Below are positions 25,769-34,139 of a stretch of 64,000 nt of DNA, in pieces. The position numbers were made by a program, and so were the translations under genes. Position 1 is the first letter of the stretch, and each line of letters begins with the position of its first letter. The stretch covers positions 186,001 to 250,000 of the forward strand of contig DAOSDL010000002.1 in assembly GCA_035362335.1 (NCBI GenBank). Direction: 5' to 3'. The DNA is from JAOSJT01 sp035362335 (GTDB taxonomy: Bacteria; Bacteroidota; Ignavibacteria; SZUA-365). Under the pieces are notes generated by a model. The model was given only the letters and a program-made list of their open reading frames with translations, searched no databases and was not told the origin of the DNA.

Positions 25769-27097
25769 CTACCGCCCCGCCAGACGCGCGAGCAGACGCG
25801 CACGCTCTTCCTCGAAACCGGGTTTGTCGAGCAACGCGAACATATTGCGCTTGTACTCTTCCACGCCGGGCTGGTCGAAGGGATTCACGCCGAGCGCGTA
25901 TCCGCCCAGCGCCACGGCGATTTCGAACATGTACAGCAAGCCGCCGAGCGCCTCCGCGTCGAGGCGTTCGAGCGTGATGGTGCTGTTGGGCACGTCGCCG
26001 CTGCTGTGCGCCAGCGCTGTTCCCAGCAGCGCGTTGCGGTTGATTTCCGCAAAAGAGGTGCCGGCGAGGAAATTCAGGCCGTCGATATCCGCGTCGATGC
26101 GCGGCACCTCGAGGTCCTCGCCGGGGTGTTCTGCGTGCAGGAAGGTCTCGAACAGCATGCGCCTTCCGTCCTGAATGTACTGGCCCATGGAATGCAGGTC
26201 TGTGGTGTTGTGAACGGCGGCGGGAAAGATTCCCTTCCCGTCCTTGCCCTCGCTTTCACCGAACAACTGCTTCCACCATTCCGCCACCTGCGTCAGCGCG
26301 GGTGTAAACGATGCCAGCACCTCCACCGGTCTGCCCGAACGATTCAGCGCATCGCGCAGCGCGGCATAGTGCAAGGCGGGATTTGCGGAGGGATCGGGAT
26401 CGAAGGCCACGGCGCGCATGGCAGCGGCACCCGCCAACAGCGCGCGTATGTCAATGCCCGCGGCGGCGATGGGCAGCAGACCCACCGGGGTGAATACCGA
26501 GAATCGTCCACCCACATCGTCCGGAATCACGAAGCGCTCGTAGCCGCTGTCCTTCGCCAGCGAAAGCAGGGCGCCGCGTGAGGAATCCGTGGTGGCCACA
26601 ATGCGCCGCGCGGCTTCCTCCGCGCCGTAGCGCTGCTCCATCCAGGCGCGCAGCACACGAAACGCCAGCGCGGGTTCGGTGGTGGTACCGGATTTCGAGA
26701 TCACATTCACACACACGTCCCGCCCTTCGAGATGGCGCAGCAGGGCCCGCAAATACGCCCCGTCGATGTGGTGACCGGCGTAGAAAATCTCCATACCCTC
26801 CCCGAACGGCGGTCGCAGGGCGTCGATCACCGCCCGGGCACCGAGGTAGGATCCGCCAATCCCCACCACGACCAGCGCGTCCGCCTGCGAGCGCAAGCGC
26901 TGCGCACAGGCCTCCAACGCGGGCAACAGCTCGCCGCTGCTCACAGGCAGATCCAGCCAGCCGAGAAAATCGTTGCCGGGACCATCACGGCGCTGCAGCG
27001 TTTCCAGTGCGGCGCGCACGCGCGCCAGGGATTCTTCCCACAGTGAGGCGACCGCGTCCTGGGCGTTGCGGCTGTCAATGCGTAGCGGGATGCTCAT
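25769..27097 (-). CDS. pgi: Glucose-6-phosphate isomerase
   Basis: The product (442 aa) is the glycolytic enzyme interconverting glucose-6-P and fructose-6-P. Motifs include VVVGIGGSYLGARAV, VISKSGTTTEP (sugar-phosphate loop), GGRFSVFTPVGLLP and YALGVNPFDQPGVE. Its size is that of the short Bacillus/Thermotoga-type Pgi. GGAGG lies 5 bases upstream of ATG 27097. The start lies inside the end of ptsI (23-base overlap), so it is co-transcribed with the phosphotransferase genes. Confidence 0.96.
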   Translation of the reverse strand: MSIPLRIDSRNAQDAVASLWEESLARVRAALETLQRRDGPGNDFLGWLDLPVSSGELLPALEACAQRLRSQADALVVVGIGGSYLGARAVIDALRPPFGEGMEIFYAGHHIDGAYLRALLRHLEGRDVCVNVISKSGTTTEPALAFRVLRAWMEQRYGAEEAARRIVATTDSSRGALLSLAKDSGYERFVIPDDVGGRFSVFTPVGLLPIAAAGIDIRALLAGAAAMRAVAFDPDPSANPALHYAALRDALNRSGRPVEVLASFTPALTQVAEWWKQLFGESEGKDGKGIFPAAVHNTTDLHSMGQYIQDGRRMLFETFLHAEHPGEDLEVPRIDADIDGLNFLAGTSFAEINRNALLGTALAHSSGDVPNSTITLERLDAEALGGLLYMFEIAVALGGYALGVNPFDQPGVEEYKRNMFALLDKPGFEEERARLLARLAGR

Positions 27098-28874
27098 CGT
27101 GTCCTCCGTTGTTGCCGTTGGGCAGACTCGCGAACAGCGCCGGATGGCGTGCTCGCAAATCCTCGCTCAACAGTGCGCGCACCTCCAGCGAGGTGGACAG
27201 CGTCACCGCGCGCGAGGCCAATTCCACCGCATGCGCATGCGGCGTGCTGCGAATGATGTTCTTGATTTCGGGGATCACCGACGGCACCATGCTGAACTCA
27301 TCCAGACCGAGACCCAGCAGCATGGTGGTGGCCAGCGGATTGCCGGCCATCTCGCCGCACATTCCCACCCAGATGCCGTTGCGATGTCCCGTATCGATGA
27401 TCTGTTTCACCGCGCGCACGACGGCGGGATGGAACTCCTGATACAGATCGGCGATCAGCTCGTTGTTGCGATCCACCGCCACGAGATATTGCACCAGATC
27501 GTTGGTGCCAATGGAGAAAAAGTCCACCTCGCGTGCGATTTCATCGGCCACAAACACGGCCGATGGTACCTCGATCATCACGCCGACCTGCATACCGCGA
27601 TCGAAGGGAATGCGCTCGGCCGTCAATTCCTCGCGCACCGACTGCAGCATAGAGAGGGCCTTGCGCAACTCGAGCACACCGCTGATCATGGGAAACATGA
27701 CGCGGATGTTTTTCATCGTCGATGCGCGAAGTATGGCGCGCAACTGCGCACGGAAAATCTCGGGCTTGTCGAGCATCATGCGTATGCCGCGCCAGCCGAG
27801 GAAGGGATTGTCTTCGTCGTAATGTCCGCTGAGCAATTTATCGCCGCCGATATCGAAGGTGCGGAAAATCACCGGCTGCGGATACAGCACGTGGGCGATT
27901 TCGCTGTAATCGATGTATTGCTCCTGCTCGGTGGGAAACTCGCCCTTCTCAAGATACAGATGCTCGGTGCGGTACAAGCCGATGCCGCGCGATCCCTGCG
28001 TGATGACGTAGTCGAGTTCGTCCACGAATTCCGCGTTCGCCGACAATTCCACCGCATGGCCGTCGGGAGTGACGGAGGGTAAATCCACCAGTCCGGCCAA
28101 CTCCCGCTCGAACACGCGGATGCGCTCGATTTTCGCGCGATAGCGCTCGAGCGTCTCGGGTGCGGGATGGAGGATGATGACGCCCTTCTGGCCATCGAGA
28201 ATCATCAGGTCGCCGGTGTGAATTTCCGAACTCAGGGTCTGCAATCCGGTGACGGCGGGTATTTTCAGCGAACGTGCCAGAATCGCCGCGTGCGAGGTGA
28301 TGCCGCCGAGATCGGTGGCGTAACCCAGGACGTCGTTGCGGCTGAAGAGAATGGTGTCGGACGGCGTGAGTTGCGCGGCGACGATGATGTGCTGACCTTC
28401 GACGGTATGGTGCAGGCGCTTTTTCTGCAGGGCGCGCAGCAGGCGCTGCCCCACCTCGTCGAGGTCGGCAACGCGCTCACGCAGCATTTCGTCCTCGGCC
28501 GCGCCCAGGAGCAGGCGGTACTTGCCGAGTTCGTTGTGAATGAGAAAATCGGCGTTCTTCTTCTCGTGCCGGATGCGGGCGAGCAATCCCTTGCGCAACT
28601 CCGGATCGTCGAGCATGAGCATTTGCCCGTCGAATATCGCGGCCGCGTTTTCGTCCAGGGTTTCGCGCGCGAAGGACGAAATTTTCGTCAGCTCGTCCCG
28701 ACAGCGGTCAATGGCTTCGGTGAGCAGAGAGATTTCGTGCTCGATTTCCTCGTCCGAAAGCACGCGTTCGACCACGTACACTTCCTCCCGCTCGTACACG
28801 TACGCCGGGCCGATGGCAATGCCGCCCGAAGCGGGCAATCCTTTGTGAATGCGTTCCTGCGTGTATTCCGCCAT
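27075..28874 (-). CDS. ptsI: PTS enzyme I (PEP-protein phosphotransferase)
   Basis: The product (599 aa) transfers phosphate from PEP to HPr. The phospho-His domain has GGITSHAAILAR with His195. The PEP-binding TIM barrel contains GIGLYRTEHLYLEKG, MFPMIS, GVMIEVPSAV and the C-terminal MCGEMAGNP. Length is standard for EI. It lies 15 bases after ptsH. No sugar-specific EII component is present in the window, so a regulatory rather than transport role is plausible but not shown. Confidence 0.97.
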   Translation of the reverse strand: MAEYTQERIHKGLPASGGIAIGPAYVYEREEVYVVERVLSDEEIEHEISLLTEAIDRCRDELTKISSFARETLDENAAAIFDGQMLMLDDPELRKGLLARIRHEKKNADFLIHNELGKYRLLLGAAEDEMLRERVADLDEVGQRLLRALQKKRLHHTVEGQHIIVAAQLTPSDTILFSRNDVLGYATDLGGITSHAAILARSLKIPAVTGLQTLSSEIHTGDLMILDGQKGVIILHPAPETLERYRAKIERIRVFERELAGLVDLPSVTPDGHAVELSANAEFVDELDYVITQGSRGIGLYRTEHLYLEKGEFPTEQEQYIDYSEIAHVLYPQPVIFRTFDIGGDKLLSGHYDEDNPFLGWRGIRMMLDKPEIFRAQLRAILRASTMKNIRVMFPMISGVLELRKALSMLQSVREELTAERIPFDRGMQVGVMIEVPSAVFVADEIAREVDFFSIGTNDLVQYLVAVDRNNELIADLYQEFHPAVVRAVKQIIDTGHRNGIWVGMCGEMAGNPLATTMLLGLGLDEFSMVPSVIPEIKNIIRSTPHAHAVELASRAVTLSTSLEVRALLSEDLRARHPALFASLPNGNNGGHDEHPATH

Positions 28875-28889
28875 CCGTGGTCCCCGTGC

Positions 28890-29165
28890 CTATCCTGGAT
28901 TCAGTTCGCCGAAGCCCTCCTGGAACAGCGTGCAGATCGCTTCGGCCGCTTCCTCTTCATCGAGGCCCTCGAAGCGCAGGCGCAGCTTCGCGCCCTGTTC
29001 CGCCGCGAGAGTCATCACACCGATGATGCTCTTGCCGTTGATTTCGAAGCCGTCCTTGGTCACAAAAAATTCCGACTGGAAGCGCGCCGCTGTTTTCACG
29101 AGCATGGCGGCGGGCCGGGTGTGCAGACCGGATCGATTGGCTACGGTGACGTCGCGTTCTATCAT
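28890..29165 (-). CDS. ptsH: HPr phosphocarrier protein
   Basis: The product (91 aa) accepts phosphate from enzyme I on His15 (motif RSGLHTRPAA). The second conserved patch, NGKSIIGVMTLAA, has Ser46, the residue phosphorylated by HPr kinase in organisms that use HPr for carbon control. Both sites are intact. The gene begins at ATG 29165, 4 bases after the polyprenyl synthase stop, and is followed by ptsI. Confidence 0.96.
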   Translation of the reverse strand: MIERDVTVANRSGLHTRPAAMLVKTAARFQSEFFVTKDGFEINGKSIIGVMTLAAEQGAKLRLRFEGLDEEEAAEAICTLFQEGFGELNPG

Positions 29166-29169
29166 GCGT

Positions 29170-30156
29170 TCAGTGTTTTCTGTCCAACAACATATGCGCC
29201 AACCACACGAGCATGCCGCGCCCTTCGGTGGCGGGCAGCGCGTCGAGCGCGCGAATGGCGGCCGCGGTGTCTTCTTCGATGCGCTGCCGCGCGAGTTCCA
29301 GTATACCCATGCGGCGGTACAGCGCGCGGACGCGCGGCACGAGATCCTCGCGCGACTCCTGCCGCGTGGCCACACGGCGAAGTAATGCGAGATCGTCGCC
29401 TTCGGCGCGATCCATGGCGGTAACCAGCAGATAGGTCTTTTTGCCTTCGAGAATGTCGGCGCCCACGGGCTTGCCGAATTCCTCTTCCTCGGCGACGGCG
29501 TCGAGCAAATCGTCCTGCACCTGGAACGCCCGGCCGATATGCCGCGCGTACGCCAGCAAGGCCTGCGTCTGCGCGGGCGTGGCACCACCGATAATCGCGC
29601 CGAGATGCGCCGAGATGGCCACGAGCCAGCCGGTTTTTTTGCCGATCATCATCAGGTACTGGGCTTCGCTCACCTGCGGCGCCGCTTCGAATTCCTTGTC
29701 GTAACTCTGTCCCTCGCACACCTCGATCACCCCGTCGGTGAACACGGAGATGAGTTCGCGCAGATCGCCCACCTGCGTATTCAGGAGCACCTTGTACGCT
29801 ATTCCCATCAGTTCGTCGCCAACGAGAATGGCGATGTTCTCGTCCCATTTCTTGTGCACGGTCTCGCGCCCGCGGCGCGTGTCGGCACCGTCCATGATGT
29901 CGTCGTGCACCAACGTGAAATTGTGCAGGATTTCCACGGCCACGCCGGCGTCCACCGCGTCGATGGGATTGCCGCCCACGGCTTCACAGGCGAGCATCAC
30001 GAGTACGGGACGGATGCGTTTGCCGCCACTTTCGAGCACGTAGCGCGCGGGTTGATACATGGTCACCGGTTCGTCGCGGTCGATGACATGTGCCAGCCGT
30101 TCATCGATGAGTGCGCGGTAGCGCGCGTATTGTTCCAATTCCTTTCTTGTGCTCAT
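29170..30156 (-). CDS. Polyprenyl diphosphate synthase (trans-prenyltransferase)
   Basis: The product (328 aa) adds IPP units to an allylic diphosphate. The two Asp-rich motifs are present: HDDIMDGADTRRG (first) and QVQDDLLDAV (second). GGKRIRPVL near residue 45 and KKTGWL are also diagnostic. I cannot tell chain length (geranylgeranyl or longer) from the motif alone. It starts 2 bases after the fni stop, so the IPP isomerase and this synthase form a direct pair. Confidence 0.93.
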   Translation of the reverse strand: MSTRKELEQYARYRALIDERLAHVIDRDEPVTMYQPARYVLESGGKRIRPVLVMLACEAVGGNPIDAVDAGVAVEILHNFTLVHDDIMDGADTRRGRETVHKKWDENIAILVGDELMGIAYKVLLNTQVGDLRELISVFTDGVIEVCEGQSYDKEFEAAPQVSEAQYLMMIGKKTGWLVAISAHLGAIIGGATPAQTQALLAYARHIGRAFQVQDDLLDAVAEEEEFGKPVGADILEGKKTYLLVTAMDRAEGDDLALLRRVATRQESREDLVPRVRALYRRMGILELARQRIEEDTAAAIRALDALPATEGRGMLVWLAHMLLDRKH

Positions 30157-30158
30157 GC

Positions 30159-31184
30159 TCAGGTGCGTTGAATGATGCGTGTGTGTAGGGCGGCGGGTCG
30201 AGTCTCGCCGACGAGGAAGAGAACGCCCCGAAGATCGTGGCGCCAGCTCTCGATGCGGTTGCGCAGCGCGTCCTGTCCGCCATCGAACAGTGCGCGCAGT
30301 AGTGGCCGTGCGGCTCCTCCGATATCCGCTCCGAGCGCGAGGCATTTGGCGAGTTGCACGCCATCGGTGATGCCGCCGGAGGCAATGAGGCGCAAGTCCG
30401 CGAGCTTCTCGCTGGCCACGGCCCGCAAGGCCTCAGCCGTGGGAATGCCCCACTCTCGGAAAGCCGGCGCGATCTCCATGCCGTCGGAACGGCGCAACAT
30501 TTCCACGCCCGCCCAACTCGTGCCACCGGCACCCGACACGTCGATCCACCGCACACCGGCGTCGTAGGCGCGCCGTGCCACATCGGCGGAAATTCCCGCG
30601 CCCACTTCCTTGAGCACCACGGGCACGTGCAGCGCCGCGCTAACCATGTTCAAGGCGTCGAGCACACCGCGGAATCGCGTTTCGCCCTCGGGCTGCACAA
30701 ATTCCTGCAGCGGATTGGTATGCACAACGAGAGCGTCGGCTTCGATCAGATCCACGAGGAAACGCGCCGGATCGGCACTCTTCATGCGCGCCAATTCCAC
30801 CGCACCGATGTTGGCCAGCACGGGTACGTCGGGGGCCTTGCGCCGCAACACCCGCCACGACTCGTGGTAGCGGTCGTTCTCCATGGCCTGGCGCATGCTG
30901 CCCGCGCCTATGGCGATGCGTGTATCGTTGCACACTTCGGCAAGCTGACCGTTGATGCGCTCGGCGTCCGGGTATCCTCCGGTCATGCCGGTGATCATCA
31001 GCGGAAAGGACAGTATCCGGCCGAACGCCTCGCACTGCGTCTCCACCTCGTCCGCATTCAGTTCGGGCAAGGCGTTGTGCACGAAATCCCAGCGCTCGAG
31101 CCCTGTGGCCTTGCTTTCGTAGGCGACATTCTCGTTGACGCAAAGGTCGACGTGATCCTTCTTTCTCGACGGTGTATCCGGCAT
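30159..31184 (-). CDS. fni: Type 2 isopentenyl-diphosphate delta-isomerase
   Basis: The product is an FMN/NADPH-dependent enzyme that interconverts IPP and DMAPP. RKKDHVDLCV is the usual N-terminal phosphate-binding segment. LMITGMTGG, NIGAVE, HTNPLQEFVQPEG (with the metal-ligand QPEG) and SGAGGTSW complete the family pattern. I chose ATG 31184 (341 aa); a GTG at 31208 would add eight residues. It is the first gene of the isoprenoid-PTS-pgi operon. Confidence 0.95.
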   Translation of the reverse strand: MPDTPSRKKDHVDLCVNENVAYESKATGLERWDFVHNALPELNADEVETQCEAFGRILSFPLMITGMTGGYPDAERINGQLAEVCNDTRIAIGAGSMRQAMENDRYHESWRVLRRKAPDVPVLANIGAVELARMKSADPARFLVDLIEADALVVHTNPLQEFVQPEGETRFRGVLDALNMVSAALHVPVVLKEVGAGISADVARRAYDAGVRWIDVSGAGGTSWAGVEMLRRSDGMEIAPAFREWGIPTAEALRAVASEKLADLRLIASGGITDGVQLAKCLALGADIGGAARPLLRALFDGGQDALRNRIESWRHDLRGVLFLVGETRPAALHTRIIQRT

Positions 31185-31253
31185 GCGCTCAGTATTCGCT
31201 TCGGCCACGGCACCCGCATCGTCACAACAATGCGGGAAATTCTCTATTGTTTC

Positions 31254-31262
31254 AATATAGCA
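31254..31262 (-). promoter_or_regulatory. Extended -10 promoter of the fni operon
   Basis: On the minus strand this reads TGCTATATT, the same as in the tRNA-Gln promoter. There is no good -35 at 17 bases, as expected for an extended -10 promoter. The implied transcript start is near 31247, about 60 bases before the fni ATG. Confidence 0.5.
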
Positions 31263-31413
31263 AAAGCCATGCGAAAAATGCGTTCACCCGCGCCCGTTGT
31301 GCGAAACCGTGCTCAACGAATGTATGCGATGCCCGTGCATGATTGGAATTGCCGCGCGGAAGGAAGCACTCTCCCGTGGTGCTGCGGAGGTCTGCGACCG
31401 CTTCAAACACGAA

Positions 31414-32004
31414 TCAGCGTGCGAGGAGAATATTGTCCCGTACGATCCAGGCCTCTTTCAGCCCGGCCTGATGCAATTGACGCAGCACACCATCCGCTTC
31501 CTTCTTCGTGGCGAAATCCCCGAAACGGAGTTTGTGATACGGGGCATCGAAGATGATGTCCAGCCGACCCTGGCTCAGTCCCAGTTCCAGCAAACGCGAA
31601 CGCATTTCCTCCTGACGCGTGCGCGTGGCTTCGACATCGGCGCTGGAAAACAGCTGCACGCGAAAACCCATGACGCGCTCGAACCTGCCTGTGCTCGGCG
31701 CTTCCGTTGCGTGCTGGCGGGAACGTGCTGTGCCGCGGCTGCTGCTGGCGCCTGTTGTCGTGACAGTGCTGTCGCGGTAACGCGATGCATCGAAGGATCG
31801 CTCATGTTCGCGCATGGTCTTGCCACCGCGCTCCATCTGTTCCGTGGTCGACGAGCACGCCACACAGACAAGCAGCAGAAGCAGGCCCGGCACAATCGCC
31901 GAAGGCGATGCCGCGAAGCGCGAAACCCCGGACAGCGCGAGCCGCCCAGGGTTTCTCACAATACGCCGTGCAGTTTCAGCGCGGTACTTCGACAATGAAG
32001 GCAT
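31414..32004 (-). CDS. SPOR-domain lipoprotein 1
   Basis: The product (196 aa) has a hydrophobic segment ending in the lipobox-like VCVAC, a Ser/Thr/Arg-rich linker, and a C-terminal SPOR domain (FRVQLFSSADVEATRTR to WIVRDNILL). SPOR domains bind denuded septal glycan. ATG 32004 overlaps the end of the preceding SPOR gene; it leaves an unusually long N-terminal region, and a GTG at 31959 is a credible alternative. No Shine-Dalgarno is visible for either start. Confidence 0.72.
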   Translation of the reverse strand: MPSLSKYRAETARRIVRNPGRLALSGVSRFAASPSAIVPGLLLLLVCVACSSTTEQMERGGKTMREHERSFDASRYRDSTVTTTGASSSRGTARSRQHATEAPSTGRFERVMGFRVQLFSSADVEATRTRQEEMRSRLLELGLSQGRLDIIFDAPYHKLRFGDFATKKEADGVLRQLHQAGLKEAWIVRDNILLAR

Positions 32005-32551
32005 CGGGATAGCCGCGGGATTGCACATCGAGACGAAACCGCGTGGCATCCTCGCGCGACTGGAAGGAACCCAGCGTCACCTTGTAGTAGCCGCTCACGG
32101 GATCGTAATTCTTGTACACCGGCTGATTGAATTTCTGCTTGATTTCGTCCACCAGCTGCAAAGCGCCGGCATCGTTCTTGAACGCACCGAGCTGCACGCT
32201 CCACATGGTGCTGCCGCTGCGTGGCGCTCCTGTCGACGACGGAGTCGTGGCCGGAGGGGTGCTGGCGGCCGGGATGGTTTCCGGCACCTGCGTGGCCGGC
32301 ACATCGCCCTGCGGCTTGACCGGTACGGTCTCGGGCGTGCTCTGCGCGGGCACGTCTTTGCCCGGCTGCGATGCGGGAGCATCCGTTTCGGGAATGATGG
32401 GTTCGTCCTTGTCGACACGTTCGAAGACCACCTTTTCGTCCTGTATCGACTTTCCGTCCGCCGCGACTTCCTCGCTCGAGCTGCACGCGGTGGACAGAAG
32501 CACGCCGCAACAGAGAACGAGCAGGGCCGGCAAGCGCATGATCGCGTTCAT
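31976..32551 (-). CDS. SPOR-domain lipoprotein 2
   Basis: The product (191 aa) is a predicted lipoprotein with LLSTAC (Cys23), then a Pro/Thr-rich linker with repeated P-A/E-T-V/I-P units, and a C-terminal SPOR domain (MWSVQLGAFKNDAGALQLVDE to YPDAFIVEV). GGAG lies 6 bases before ATG 32551. It begins 1 base past the deoC stop and overlaps the next SPOR gene. Likely role: periplasmic binding to septal or denuded peptidoglycan. Confidence 0.85.
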   Translation of the reverse strand: MNAIMRLPALLVLCCGVLLSTACSSSEEVAADGKSIQDEKVVFERVDKDEPIIPETDAPASQPGKDVPAQSTPETVPVKPQGDVPATQVPETIPAASTPPATTPSSTGAPRSGSTMWSVQLGAFKNDAGALQLVDEIKQKFNQPVYKNYDPVSGYYKVTLGSFQSREDATRFRLDVQSRGYPDAFIVEVPR

Positions 32552-32552
32552 G

Positions 32553-33242
32553 TTATTCTCCATGTGCAAGAGATGAAATGATTTCCACACCGGAACTTGT
32601 ACCCAGGCGGTTCGCGCCCGCCTGCACCATGGCGCGCGCATCCTGCGCCGTGCGAATGCCTCCGCTGGCTTTGACGCCGCATTCACTACCCACCGTCGCG
32701 CGCATGATGCGCACGGCCTCCATCGTTGCTCCTCCCGTGGAAAAACCTGTGGAGGTTTTCACGAAATCCGCTCCGGCACGCACGGCGGCGGTGCACACCG
32801 CGCGCAGCTCATCCTCGCCGAGCAGGCAACTCTCCACAATCACCTTCACGAGAGCTTCGGCTGCATGCTGGCTGACCACGCGCACCACGGCCTGAATGTC
32901 GTTTTCGACATAGGCCATGTCCTTGTCCTTCAAGCGGCCAAGATGGATCACCATGTCGAGTTCCCGGGCCCCATCGACGAGAGCCAACTCGGCTTCGCGA
33001 ATCTTGGTCTCCGTTTTGTTGCATCCCTGCGGAAAACCGATCACGGTACACACCGCCACGGGCGTGTCCTTGAGCAGACCCGCGCACAAGCGGACCCAAC
33101 TGGGCTGCACGCATACGGTGGCAAAGCCGTGTGTGCGGGCCTCGTCGCAGAGACGGATGATGCTCCGCTCGCCCGCGTCCGCTTTGAGCAGGGTGTGATC
33201 GATCAATGAGGCGAATGCTTGCACGTTCTGCGATGAAGTCAT
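32553..33242 (-). CDS. deoC: Deoxyribose-phosphate aldolase
   Basis: The product (229 aa) cleaves 2-deoxyribose-5-phosphate to glyceraldehyde-3-phosphate and acetaldehyde. The Schiff-base Lys162 lies in VKTSTGFSTGGAT, the second Lys191 in GVKASGGIRT, and the Asp in ELDMVIH (Asp96). The N-terminal IDHTLLKADA is also typical. It is the first gene of a transcript continuing into two SPOR genes, an unusual pairing with no obvious biochemical link. Confidence 0.97.
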   Translation of the reverse strand: MTSSQNVQAFASLIDHTLLKADAGERSIIRLCDEARTHGFATVCVQPSWVRLCAGLLKDTPVAVCTVIGFPQGCNKTETKIREAELALVDGARELDMVIHLGRLKDKDMAYVENDIQAVVRVVSQHAAEALVKVIVESCLLGEDELRAVCTAAVRAGADFVKTSTGFSTGGATMEAVRIMRATVGSECGVKASGGIRTAQDARAMVQAGANRLGTSSGVEIISSLAHGE

Positions 33243-33272
33243 ATTAAAGCTCTACTTCAGAGAGGATGAGCT

Positions 33273-33301
33273 AATATATTTCAATTCAAGGCAGTAAACA
33301 A
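33273..33301 (-). promoter_or_regulatory. Promoter of deoC
   Basis: On the minus strand TTGTTT (33296-33301), exactly 17 bases, then TATATT (33273-33278), in an AT-rich patch. The implied start is about 25 bases before the deoC ATG. Confidence 0.65.
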
Positions 33302-33324
33302 GAACAGGCGAAAGCGGAGCGCAC

Positions 33325-34113
33325 TCAGATGCCGAAGCGCGCAACCACGCCGAAGCGCAGCACCATGGTCTTCCAGTCGGCAACCTCATCGGTGACGGAA
33401 GTGAGCGGAATGTCGAATTGCGCCTCCGGAGCCAGCGCAAAGCCCCGGGCAATGGGGATGTCGAAGCCCAAGCCCAGCATCAACGAGGCGCGGGTGGCGG
33501 GAGTGGCGATCTTGTCCAGATCCCCGTCGTGAAACACCACGTGATTGGAACCTACGCCGTAGAATACGCCGGGAGTCTTCAGCGTTTCCTCATCCTTCAC
33601 TGTGCCACCGCTGTGAAAGGACGCACCGGCACCGGCGCTCAGATACAAGTTGGAAAGGCCGGTGAACCACACGACCTGCAAGGATGTGGCGAAGTAATTG
33701 TTCTCCGTCGTTGCGCGGCGTTCAGCCACTGCGCTCACCGGCGATCCGTTCGAAGCGAAGAGGTTCGCGGTTTTATCCAGCGTGTACGTTGCCGCGTGCA
33801 CTTCATACAGACCCTGCACGCGCAGGGCGAAGGCGGGATTCATGAAAATGTCCAGCGCCAATCCCGTCGTGTAAGCCATGCCGCTGCCACCATCGAAGAC
33901 GCAGTCGCAAGCTCCGGTCGGTCCGGCGCTGCCGAAGGTGGCGGTGCCACCGCCGAACACTCCCACCGCCAGCGCCCCCGGATACGTCATGCTGAAGCCA
34001 TGCGCGTTCTGCCGGTGTTGCGCGTCACCACGCGTCGGCAATGCTATTGCGGCCAGGACGCAGAGCGCGGAAATGAGAATGCTGGAGAGGCGAATGCGGC
34101 TGCGACGATTCAT
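33325..34113 (-). CDS. Outer-membrane beta-barrel candidate, paralogue A
   Basis: The product has 262 aa with a signal peptide (ISALCVLAAIALPTRGDAQ). The rest alternates hydrophobic and small residues and ends in VLRFGVVARFGI, a barrel-like C-terminal strand. A short motif, CDCVFDGGSG near residue 70, recurs as CDCEYDGGYG in the next gene, so the two are paralogues. It lies 26 bases after paralogue B and is probably co-transcribed with it. I do not recognise a specific function. Confidence 0.72.
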   Translation of the reverse strand: MNRRSRIRLSSILISALCVLAAIALPTRGDAQHRQNAHGFSMTYPGALAVGVFGGGTATFGSAGPTGACDCVFDGGSGMAYTTGLALDIFMNPAFALRVQGLYEVHAATYTLDKTANLFASNGSPVSAVAERRATTENNYFATSLQVVWFTGLSNLYLSAGAGASFHSGGTVKDEETLKTPGVFYGVGSNHVVFHDGDLDKIATPATRASLMLGLGFDIPIARGFALAPEAQFDIPLTSVTDEVADWKTMVLRFGVVARFGI

Positions 34114-34139
34114 GGATGCGTCCGTGTTGATGGGAAAAA

